Positions 6,967 to 14,572 of a stretch of DNA of 15,976 bases are shown here, one piece after another. Source of the stretch: CAZJHM01 sp964545925 (GTDB taxonomy: Archaea > Iainarchaeota > Iainarchaeia > Iainarchaeales > CAZJHM01); contig CAZJHM010000016.1 of the NCBI GenBank assembly GCA_964545925.1, forward strand, positions 1-15,976, written 5' to 3'. Both the position numbers and the translations under genes were made by a program. Every line of letters starts with the position of its first letter. Position 1 is the first letter of the stretch. Below the pieces are notes generated by a model, which saw only the letters and a program-made list of their open reading frames with translations, was not told the DNA's origin and did no database searches.

Positions 6967-7037
6967 CTTTTACTTTCTTTCACAGTCAATAAATCTGAAT
7001 TTTAAATAAAAGAAATTTTTTCTAAGAAATTCAAAAA
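6967..7037. terminator. AT-rich gap between convergent genes
   Basis: The 71-bp gap holds pyrimidine-rich tracts just after the plus-strand stop codon (about 6966-6980) and a T5 run for the minus strand just after its stop codon (7029-7033 read on the minus strand). No hairpin or open reading frame was seen. Termination at these T tracts is plausible for both directions. Confidence 0.3.
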
Positions 7038-7346
7038 CTAATGTTTTCTGAACACTGAACCAATTGTCCAGACAGCCAATGAACCAAACTGAGCAGGCAC
7101 AAGTATAAACAAGAATACATATATGGGTGCAGTTACAATTGCCCATTTTATTACTAAAATATAAATTAATACAGCAGATATAATCAAAGTTAATAATGAA
7201 TCTCCGAAATGAGCCCTTATATTAGAGAATATAATAAATGCCAAACCTAAACGAATAATGATATTTAGAATAGGAGAAGCAGTCATTAATATTGCAGGTA
7301 GAATTAAAAGAAACACTATTGCTCCAATAACTAATTGCATTACCAT
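7038..7346 (-). CDS. Small membrane protein, about 4 TM
   Basis: A 102-residue hydrophobic protein of unknown function. Spans are likely at about 4-22, 26-41, 50-68 and 71-93, with a basic C-terminal end (FRKH). Its ATG overlaps the stop codon of the preceding gene by one base (TAATG), so the two are translationally coupled. A Shine-Dalgarno match, GGAGAGG (7353-7359, minus strand), sits in the last codons of that gene. It resembles the 102-residue protein at 4231-4539 in length, number and spacing of spans, and in following a three-span gene, but lacks the Gly-rich tail. It converges on the HerA-like gene. Confidence 0.75.
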   Translation of the reverse strand: MVMQLVIGAIVFLLILPAILMTASPILNIIIRLGLAFIIFSNIRAHFGDSLLTLIISAVLIYILVIKWAIVTAPIYVFLFILVPAQFGSLAVWTIGSVFRKH

Positions 7347-7813
7347 TATCTTCCTCTCCTTTGCATATTCATTCTTTGCATATTGCTACTTATCTGTTGT
7401 TGTCTTTTAATTAAATCTCCTGATGTGCTTACTGGACTTTCTATATCTGGAGCTTCTCCTTGCATTCCAGGCATTGGTTGTCTTTTATGTTCTTCTCCTT
7501 CTTTTTTTCCTGTTATCTTTCCCAAGACTCCTTTTATTGCTTCTCCTCCCCCCACAAAGTAGAAGTCAATCAATATACTTGCAGCTCCTAACATTCCTAA
7601 CATTACCAAAATATATACTCCTCCGAAAAACCAGAACATATCAAAGAGTATAAACCATGCTGAACCTAAAAGCACAATTGCTGCTAAAAAAGAATTTCCA
7701 ATTCTATTTCTTACAAATCCCCAAATAGTTAGCAATACAAAGATTTTCAGAACAAATACCATATCTGTAAAGAGTTCAGTTATGAAAAATCCTGTTGTTA
7801 TTAGTTCTGGCAT
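7346..7813 (-). CDS. Small membrane protein, about 3 TM, with disordered Met/Gln/Arg tail
   Basis: A 155-residue protein of unknown function. Hydrophobic spans lie at about 16-34, 42-61 and 62-86. They are followed by GGGEAIKGVLGK and a ~55-residue hydrophilic tail rich in Lys, Gln, Met and Arg (ending NMQRMNMQRRGR), which should be cytoplasmic and flexible and could bind a partner. The ATG at 7813 has a TATA-like box about 26 nt upstream. The gene lies 69 bp after the giant surface-protein gene on the same strand, so it may be co-transcribed or have its own promoter. Residues 31-56 align without gaps to residues 30-55 of the 83-residue protein at 3978-4229 (shared Gly, Leu, Ala, Trp), suggesting a common origin. 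Confidence 0.75.
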   Translation of the reverse strand: MPELITTGFFITELFTDMVFVLKIFVLLTIWGFVRNRIGNSFLAAIVLLGSAWFILFDMFWFFGGVYILVMLGMLGAASILIDFYFVGGGEAIKGVLGKITGKKEGEEHKRQPMPGMQGEAPDIESPVSTSGDLIKRQQQISSNMQRMNMQRRGR

Positions 7814-7834
7814 TTATATCTTTCTCATTTATAC

Positions 7835-7842
7835 TTAATAAA
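7835..7842 (-). promoter_or_regulatory. Possible TATA box for the small membrane-protein pair
   Basis: TTTATTAA on the minus strand is centred about 26 nt upstream of the ATG at 7813. It falls within a short palindrome, AATAAA-TG-TTTATT (7837-7850). No Shine-Dalgarno match precedes the ATG, so a separate leaderless transcript is plausible, alongside read-through from the giant gene. Confidence 0.35.
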
Positions 7843-7882
7843 TGTTTATTTTCTTTTTGTTTGTGTAAAAATCTTTTTTGGT

Positions 7883-10800
7883 TTATTTGATGCAGTCAGT
7901 TATTCCTGTTTCATATATTTTTATTGGAGTTCCTCCAATTTCATACAAAATTGCTGGATTCCAGAAAAATTTGGTTGTTTCAGAGCCTATTGACATACAA
8001 ACTCTTTTGTCTTTTATTCCTTCTAACACTTTCTTTACACTGTCTATATATTCAGTTGCATTATTTTCTTTCATTGTGTTTATTCCTGAAAGTTCCACTG
8101 TTTTTGAAAAAGCTCCTGTGTTTGAAGTTAGGAAATCAGCATTTTTCTGTGCAACTAATTGATATGTTGTATCTTTTGGAGTGTAAACAACTGTTTTCAA
8201 ATATAAATTTCCTTCTTTCTTTATACTATTCCATTTAATTACATATGAATTCAACCAGTTTGTTAAATCTCCTGCTTGTGCTTTTACATCAGGTGTTTCT
8301 CTGAAAACTTCCTGCACAGGCAATCCTTCAAAGTCATAGCATTGTCCTGCTCCTGTCCAGAATAAGAGTGAAGCTCCTGCTTCTATTGGAGTGCTGTTTC
8401 TCCTTAGAGAATAAGCAGATACAAATGGAATATCTTGTTCTTCGGCTGTTGTTTTAAGTATGACTGGTGTTGCTAAGTTTGGATAACTTATTATTTCATA
8501 TCCTGCTTCTGCTTTTCCAATCTCCATTATTTTTCCTTTATTGGATGCTAAAGAATTTATCTCTTTTATGTCTTTCTTTATATTTGTTTTTACATTCAAA
8601 AGAGCATTACTTCCTGCTTTTTCTTCTGCTGTTACTTTTTCATTTATCTGCAATGGATTGCTATTATTTTGGTATGCAATTCCATATCCTTGTCTTCCAT
8701 TTTCAGTGTTTAATCCAACTTCTCCATCAAATGGTAAATTATAAAATACAGAATATTCTTGTGGGAATTCAATCAAATATAAATCAATATTTATGTTTGC
8801 ATCTGGCTGATATGTATATCCAAACATTTTCCAATCTTCCAAGAAGTCTATATTCAAGCGAACATTATATTTTCCACTTGACTGTAAATCATTATTTTCT
8901 AAATATCTTCTATTGATTGTTAATTTTCCTTTTTCATAGAACTTGTATAATGCTTCTGGACCTTCTGTGAAATATCCTGGAGAATCAAAGAATGATTCTT
9001 CTTTATAGTATTTATAGAAATCATTCATAAAGTCTTGGTTGTAAGAATCTTTGATTAAATAAGCATCAAACCTTAACATCTTTTGTAATCCTGCTAAATT
9101 ATCTATATCCTTTGTCCATTCTAAATTTTGCAGGTTTGCTTCTGCATATTGCAATAATCCATTTGAACCTAACAAAGTTCTGCTTGTTTTTATTGTTTCA
9201 CACACTGCTCCTGTATTATAAATAAATGAAACACTGTTGTCTTCTTCTTGCACTAATTCTCCTTGTTCATCTGTTAATTCAAAACTTATTGCTAAGTAAT
9301 ATGGGTTTGTTTTTGCTACCAAATTTTCAAATTCAAAGCTTGTGCTTGTTTTTCCTCTTTCTAGTATTTTTGTTTCACTCTTTTCTATGACTTCCATTTC
9401 AGGAGTTAGCAAACTTGCAATAATCTTCACACTTTGATTTGTATTTGTTTTGTTTTCAATTTCTAAATTCAATACAGCTTTTGCTCCATCTAATTCAACT
9501 TCTGATTTAGATACTCCGAACTTCCCATTTGAAATATTTGCATTAAATTCCCTGTGTGTTTCTATTCCTGAGCTTGGACAAATAGTGAAATTATCTTTGT
9601 TCTTTTGCATAAATTCTTTTATTGCCTGAACTTTTTTTACTAACTCAATATTAAATTGCACAGCATCACAATAAATATAATCTGGATTTCCAGAGTCACA
9701 TTGATTTATAGATATTCCATTCCATGTCCAGTCAAGTTTTATTCTTGGCATTGCAGTTTCTCCTGTTCTTCCAATAACTGTTCCTTGAGTGCAGAAGTTT
9801 TCTTCTGTTATTTCTGGTAATTCAGGCTCTGGAATATCAGTTACAATCTTTACTCTGATTTTTTCACTTACATTTTCCTGATTGAAACTTCTTACATCTA
9901 ATGGACCAAAACTACTGTCTTCTCCATAATTAGTTGGGTCTGAATAATTATGCTTTCTTGCACTAATAGTTATTGTTGCATAAGAAGGATTTTTATCTAA
10001 TCCAATATTCTCAAATACAATTGGCACAATTTGTTTTGTGAAATCATGAGAAATGTCTATGTTTGCCTTGTCTAATCTTGCATTTAATCCAGCTAAATTA
10101 TCAGTTATTCCTCCACTTTCTTTCATATTTATTAGATAAGCCATAATATCATGTGTTTGTGGATTACAATCATCTCCCCCAAACAAACTTGAAAACAAAA
10201 CAAATACTCCCACTGCAATTGCTAAATATGGCATTATTGTGGATAAACTTGTAAGAATTGCTGTTCCTCCTCCTGCTGCTCCTGCTATTGTTGATGTTGC
10301 AGCTGCTTTTCCAATTAAATATGTTCCAACAACATAAGTTCCAATTCCTGAAACTGCTCCTGTTGCCAAAGAAGTTGCAAATTTCTTGCTGGCATTTTTC
10401 CAAGTTTTTGCACATGCTCTTACACTTGCTTGAGTAGTTAGTTCATTATTAGTCAGTTCAATTGCACTTGTGCTTCCCTTTCCTAATAGGAAAACTTTGT
10501 ATTTATCTAAACTAAATGCAGAATCTTTTGGAAGAGCAGTAAATTCCACAACTTTAACTTGTTTCCAAAAAGAACTATTTCGGGCTTTAGCATAAACAAA
10601 CAAATCATATGCTCCGGGAACTCTTGGGCGTCTAATGGTTAAATCTTTTGCATTTGTAAAACTATTTATTGTAAAGTTTTTATTTTCAATTTCTAAATGT
10701 TCAGATGAAGAATTCTCTTCTGGGCAATATGCACTATTGCTTGAACTTTGCATATAACAAACTTTTACATCTAAAGAAGCTCCTCCGATTATCTTGCAGT

Positions 10801-13800
10801 TTGAAAAATCCAAATTCAAAATCTTTGAATCTGCTGAATCCCCCATAACTAAACTGTTTTCTGTCACTAAGCATTGTTCTAAATCAAATATAGACAATTC
10901 AGAATTAATTGTCTGGGATTGCAAAGTTAATTCTCCTGAATCTGTTTTTACTTTTCCATCAATTGTAATTCCAAACTTTGCTGTTTCTCCAATTTCTTGT
11001 GCAGAAGAGTTAAACCTTAATATTACACTGTATTCTTCTTCTGATGGAATATCCAAAGCTATATCTACAAACCTGTTATTTAAAAGTGTGACATCTCTTC
11101 CACCTGAAGAATTACTTACAGACATCTCAACATTTCCATATATGTTTCCTTGCCAAACTAATTTAGCTCTTAATTTTTCAAGTTTAATTGGATTATCATT
11201 TCTTACACAATTATTTTTTATTGTAAACATTCTTGATTCAATATTACTGTTTTGGGTTGCATCTTTCCATTCAGTCATACTAATTGAAAGACATGGTTCA
11301 TTATCTGGGCTTCCACCTAAACTAATATTTATTACAACAGGTAATTCATATTCGTATTTTTGATTGTCTTTCTCAGCAGTAATTATCAAATTCAAAGTAT
11401 GCTGTTCTTTTGTTCTCATTTCTTTTGCATTTGGGGCTAATTGCACTCTTATTGGTTGCTCAAAATATCCTTTTCCAATTATTCTTGGTTTTATTGCAGA
11501 CATCTGGGCAGTGAATGCTTCTATATTTATTCTTCCGTTTGCAGTTCCTTCTATTTGAATATTAGTTATGTAGATGTCTTGCTCTGAGAGATTATCTATT
11601 TTGAAAAAAGTTTGTGCTTCATTCATAGATGTTTCAATATCAAATCTTATTTGTTCTGGCAATCCAATAAAATCCCCAACTTTTATTGTGATTGTTTCAG
11701 AAGCATAATTGAGAGCTGTTGCATTTATTTTTACAATTGAGTTTTGTGGTAAAGCAGGAATATTAACTTCTATATGTCCTTGAGTGTTTGTTAATCCTCC
11801 CAAATGCAATTTCTCATTATCTGGTAATTCAATTTCTATATCCACATAAGCTTGTTTTTTTCTATTGTATTCCGAGTCTTTGATATCTATTTTCAAGACA
11901 AATGCAGAATCAGCAACTATTTTTTTGTCTTCAATTTCTATAGATAAAGGATTTGCATTTGCAACAGTAAATCCAATTATTTTCTCAAAAACAATATTAT
12001 TTTCTGCCTTTATCTTTGCTGTTATTGAACAGTTTGCAGTTCCTTTTATTTTTCCAGTTCCTTTGAATATGGCTTGTGTTCCTTTTGAATATTCTCCTAA
12101 TCCAACTTCTATTTCAGTGCTTCCCATACTTCCTGTTTTCTTTTGTCCTCCTGAAACAATCTCATACTGCAAATCCATACAATTACTTTGTAATAAAATT
12201 GAACTTGATGAATAAACACTATTTGAATTATTCAAGATTGAAAATCCAATCTCATACTCATTTCCAACTTTTAATTTGTAATCATTTACATAAAGCTTGT
12301 CTTTTTTATCTAAAACACTCTCTGAATCATAACAGAAATCTGATGAACACACTCCTGCTGTTCCAATTGTTTTTATTATCTTATAAGTAGCTGAATATAA
12401 TTCCTGAGTATTATTGGTTGGAGGTAGATTTATTTCCCTGTCTTCAAAACTTGCTCTATAATAGAAAGGAATTTCTGAGCCTTTTATTGCTGTTCCTTTA
12501 ACACGAAATTTCACAGATAAGAAATGGATTCCTGCTCTTAATTGACTCCATTCCAAATTAATCCATTTGGCATCTCTGTTTGTTAATTCACTGTCTTGTT
12601 CATAATCTCCAGTGTAATTTTCTCCTTTTATTGCTCCTAATGCAGTTCCTGAACTATATCCTGTTATTGCTGCTGATTCATTTTCAATATTTATTGAATC
12701 TCCTATCCGGAAATGGAAAACTGAATCATTATATTGTTCTCCATAAGGAACTTCAATTGAAAAAACAGCTTCATAAACTTCAGCTAAATCTAATTTATCT
12801 GTTTTTTCTCCTGCTTTATAGAATCCTTCAAATCTTATTTGTGGTTCTCCAATATTCAAAGGTAACATTTCTGCACTTATTCCCATTTTTTTATTTGCAA
12901 AAAGATTTACAGGCAAAGAATAATAATCTGAATATTCATCACTTTTGAAAACAACATAAGCTTGTCCAATTGCTTTAACTTCAACTTCTTTGCTTGCTCT
13001 TGATAAAGGATATTTTTCTATTCCAGAAGCAGAATGAACCTCTGCTTCTCCACTTAAATAATCTCCTGTTTCATCTTGCATTGAAAGAACTAATTTTGCT
13101 TTTCCAATTTGCATAACTGCTTTTACATTTGTTTGCTTTCTTTCATCAACAGTAAATGGACTATTGCTTGTATCTGCATAAGCAGGTTCTTTTTCAATCA
13201 CTAAATAATAATCTCCTGATTTAACACCATATATTTTCTTTTTTCCATCTGTTCCTGTCAAATATGGGCCTCCAACAGATGTTGCTTTTTCCTTATTCAT
13301 TAGCCATATTTTTGCATTTTTAATTGCCTTATCTTCTTCATCAACAACTTGTATCTCCACAACTCCACTGTTTTCTTCTGTTGCTTTTTCCATTTCAAAC
13401 AAAATTGTTTCTATTTTGCTTAGATTCTTTGTTTCTTCTGAATATTCTTCATACAAATATCCTTCAGACATTACAACTATTTCCAGACTACCTTTTTCTC
13501 TTAATGCATAACTTGAATATTCTCCTTCTGCAATCATTTTTTCATCTACATATATGGCGACTGAATAATCTCCAATACTTGCTTTTGTTGTTTTATCTTT
13601 GACACTAAAACTTAAATTTGAAACAATATCTTTTGTCATCTCAATTTCTTTTTCTATTGTTTTGTTTGCCTCTATTTCTATTTCTTCATTTCCTGCTGCA
13701 TATTTTCCAGATTCATCAACAACAGATAAAGTATAAAATCCTTCATCTATTTCTTTCAATAAAACTTCTCCATAATTAGCATAATCTGTTTTTACTCTTT

Positions 13801-14512
13801 TATATCCATCTAACAATGAAACTTCAAACTCTCCTTGTATTTCTTTACCATCTTCTCCTAAAATCTTGACTCTTAAATTTCCTTTTTCTTTTTTTATTTC
13901 TGCTAATTTCCAAACAATATTGTCTTGAGTTAGATTAATTCTCTTTCCTTTGAATTCCAAAGGTTCTAAAATCTCAGCATACAAAGAACAATTTCTTTCT
14001 ATCTCAAATTCCAAGATTCCAGTTCCATCTTCTTGTAAAGTTTCAGCATAATCTAAATCTGAGCATGCAATTCTGACTTTGAAATTCTTTTCTTCAAGTC
14101 TTGCCCCAGAGGAATCTTGAAAAATAATCTTTTTTGTTGAACTTTCAAACTTCACACTTCCTTTTTCTAAAATTATTTTATGACTTCCTTTTTCAAAAAA
14201 TTCATTTACTTCTTTGTATCCATCTTTGCTAATCACAATTGTTGCTTTGTCCAAAGGAACAATTACTTTTCCATCTTTTCCTGTTTCTAATTGTCCTTCT
14301 TTCAATCCTTCTGAATAATAAACACTAACACCAGAAATTGCTATTCCTTGTTCATCAACAATGTTTAAAACAATTCCTTGTGAGAAAATTCCTGCTCCAA
14401 TTAATAAAATAAATCCCAAACAAAGAGCAAGAAACAAAATAAAACTTGGCACAATTTTGTCTATTGGAGCTATGACTTTATAGACAGGCAGAATTTTATC
14501 TATCTTGTCCAA
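7883..14512 (-). CDS. Giant membrane-anchored surface protein with tandem beta modules
   Basis: A 2209-residue protein. A short cytoplasmic N-terminus (1-20, reading LPVYKVIAPIDKI) leads into one membrane span (about 21-43). The rest should be outside the cell and carries many N-X-S/T sequons. Residues 46-550 form about six modules of 70-90 residues with the look of carboxypeptidase regulatory-like or Ig-like domains, for example IVDEQGIAISGVSVYYSEG and LTGTDGKKKIYGVKSGDYYL. Another such module is near 850-945. Residues ~1378-1445 are a Gly/Ala-rich hydrophobic stretch flanked by C1367 and C1449. A cysteine segment with DWTW and YCDAVQF follows near 1594-1645. Residues 1771-2209 match the end of the gene upstream. 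It probably works in surface structure or cell contact. The TTG start is uncertain: a strong ribosome binding site lies 53 nt upstream. Confidence 0.82.
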   Translation of the reverse strand: MDKIDKILPVYKVIAPIDKIVPSFILFLALCLGFILLIGAGIFSQGIVLNIVDEQGIAISGVSVYYSEGLKEGQLETGKDGKVIVPLDKATIVISKDGYKEVNEFFEKGSHKIILEKGSVKFESSTKKIIFQDSSGARLEEKNFKVRIACSDLDYAETLQEDGTGILEFEIERNCSLYAEILEPLEFKGKRINLTQDNIVWKLAEIKKEKGNLRVKILGEDGKEIQGEFEVSLLDGYKRVKTDYANYGEVLLKEIDEGFYTLSVVDESGKYAAGNEEIEIEANKTIEKEIEMTKDIVSNLSFSVKDKTTKASIGDYSVAIYVDEKMIAEGEYSSYALREKGSLEIVVMSEGYLYEEYSEETKNLSKIETILFEMEKATEENSGVVEIQVVDEEDKAIKNAKIWLMNKEKATSVGGPYLTGTDGKKKIYGVKSGDYYLVIEKEPAYADTSNSPFTVDERKQTNVKAVMQIGKAKLVLSMQDETGDYLSGEAEVHSASGIEKYPLSRASKEVEVKAIGQAYVVFKSDEYSDYYSLPVNLFANKKMGISAEMLPLNIGEPQIRFEGFYKAGEKTDKLDLAEVYEAVFSIEVPYGEQYNDSVFHFRIGDSINIENESAAITGYSSGTALGAIKGENYTGDYEQDSELTNRDAKWINLEWSQLRAGIHFLSVKFRVKGTAIKGSEIPFYYRASFEDREINLPPTNNTQELYSATYKIIKTIGTAGVCSSDFCYDSESVLDKKDKLYVNDYKLKVGNEYEIGFSILNNSNSVYSSSSILLQSNCMDLQYEIVSGGQKKTGSMGSTEIEVGLGEYSKGTQAIFKGTGKIKGTANCSITAKIKAENNIVFEKIIGFTVANANPLSIEIEDKKIVADSAFVLKIDIKDSEYNRKKQAYVDIEIELPDNEKLHLGGLTNTQGHIEVNIPALPQNSIVKINATALNYASETITIKVGDFIGLPEQIRFDIETSMNEAQTFFKIDNLSEQDIYITNIQIEGTANGRINIEAFTAQMSAIKPRIIGKGYFEQPIRVQLAPNAKEMRTKEQHTLNLIITAEKDNQKYEYELPVVINISLGGSPDNEPCLSISMTEWKDATQNSNIESRMFTIKNNCVRNDNPIKLEKLRAKLVWQGNIYGNVEMSVSNSSGGRDVTLLNNRFVDIALDIPSEEEYSVILRFNSSAQEIGETAKFGITIDGKVKTDSGELTLQSQTINSELSIFDLEQCLVTENSLVMGDSADSKILNLDFSNCKIIGGASLDVKVCYMQSSSNSAYCPEENSSSEHLEIENKNFTINSFTNAKDLTIRRPRVPGAYDLFVYAKARNSSFWKQVKVVEFTALPKDSAFSLDKYKVFLLGKGSTSAIELTNNELTTQASVRACAKTWKNASKKFATSLATGAVSGIGTYVVGTYLIGKAAATSTIAGAAGGGTAILTSLSTIMPYLAIAVGVFVLFSSLFGGDDCNPQTHDIMAYLINMKESGGITDNLAGLNARLDKANIDISHDFTKQIVPIVFENIGLDKNPSYATITISARKHNYSDPTNYGEDSSFGPLDVRSFNQENVSEKIRVKIVTDIPEPELPEITEENFCTQGTVIGRTGETAMPRIKLDWTWNGISINQCDSGNPDYIYCDAVQFNIELVKKVQAIKEFMQKNKDNFTICPSSGIETHREFNANISNGKFGVSKSEVELDGAKAVLNLEIENKTNTNQSVKIIASLLTPEMEVIEKSETKILERGKTSTSFEFENLVAKTNPYYLAISFELTDEQGELVQEEDNSVSFIYNTGAVCETIKTSRTLLGSNGLLQYAEANLQNLEWTKDIDNLAGLQKMLRFDAYLIKDSYNQDFMNDFYKYYKEESFFDSPGYFTEGPEALYKFYEKGKLTINRRYLENNDLQSSGKYNVRLNIDFLEDWKMFGYTYQPDANINIDLYLIEFPQEYSVFYNLPFDGEVGLNTENGRQGYGIAYQNNSNPLQINEKVTAEEKAGSNALLNVKTNIKKDIKEINSLASNKGKIMEIGKAEAGYEIISYPNLATPVILKTTAEEQDIPFVSAYSLRRNSTPIEAGASLLFWTGAGQCYDFEGLPVQEVFRETPDVKAQAGDLTNWLNSYVIKWNSIKKEGNLYLKTVVYTPKDTTYQLVAQKNADFLTSNTGAFSKTVELSGINTMKENNATEYIDSVKKVLEGIKDKRVCMSIGSETTKFFWNPAILYEIGGTPIKIYETGITDCIK

Positions 14513-14542
14513 TAACCCATACCATTTGTCTTCTACTGAATT

Positions 14543-14566
14543 ATATAAATCTTTTAAGATTTATAT
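14543..14566. repeat. Perfect inverted repeat in the giant gene's leader, containing a TATA-like box
   Basis: Arms ATATAAATCTT (14543-14553) and AAGATTTATAT (14556-14566) are exact reverse complements with a 2-nt centre. In RNA this would be an 11-bp hairpin beginning right after GGTG of the ribosome binding site. On the minus strand it also supplies TTTATATAA (about 14542-14550), a good archaeal TATA sequence centred about 34 nt from the TTG at 14512. It may therefore be a promoter, a translational control hairpin, or both. Confidence 0.55.
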
Positions 14567-14572
14567 CACCTC
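14565..14572 (-). promoter_or_regulatory. Strong Shine-Dalgarno sequence without an ordinary start codon at the right distance
   Basis: GAGGTGAT on the minus strand is a full match to the archaeal 16S 3' end complement and overlaps the TGA stop of the upstream gene. The codon at the expected distance in the giant gene's frame is ATC (14560-14558), and no ATG, GTG or TTG appears in that frame until 14512. Confidence 0.6.

Noticed and set aside
10178..10381. Phage tape-measure-like origin for the Gly/Ala-rich segment
   Set aside because: Such stretches occur in tape-measure proteins, but there are no other phage genes here and the surrounding protein is beta-rich with sequons, not a long helical ruler.
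10794..11558. Long plus-strand open frames (up to 189 codons) opposite the giant gene
   Set aside because: They lie wholly within a continuous 2209-codon frame with clear protein architecture. Their translations are rich in Phe, Leu and Ser as expected from the complement of AT-rich coding sequence, and no promoter or ribosome binding site precedes them.
14543..14566. Hairpin as an intrinsic terminator of the upstream gene
   Set aside because: The stem is made almost only of A-T pairs and is not followed by a T run in the minus-strand direction, and the giant gene's ribosome binding site lies before it, so termination here is unlikely.
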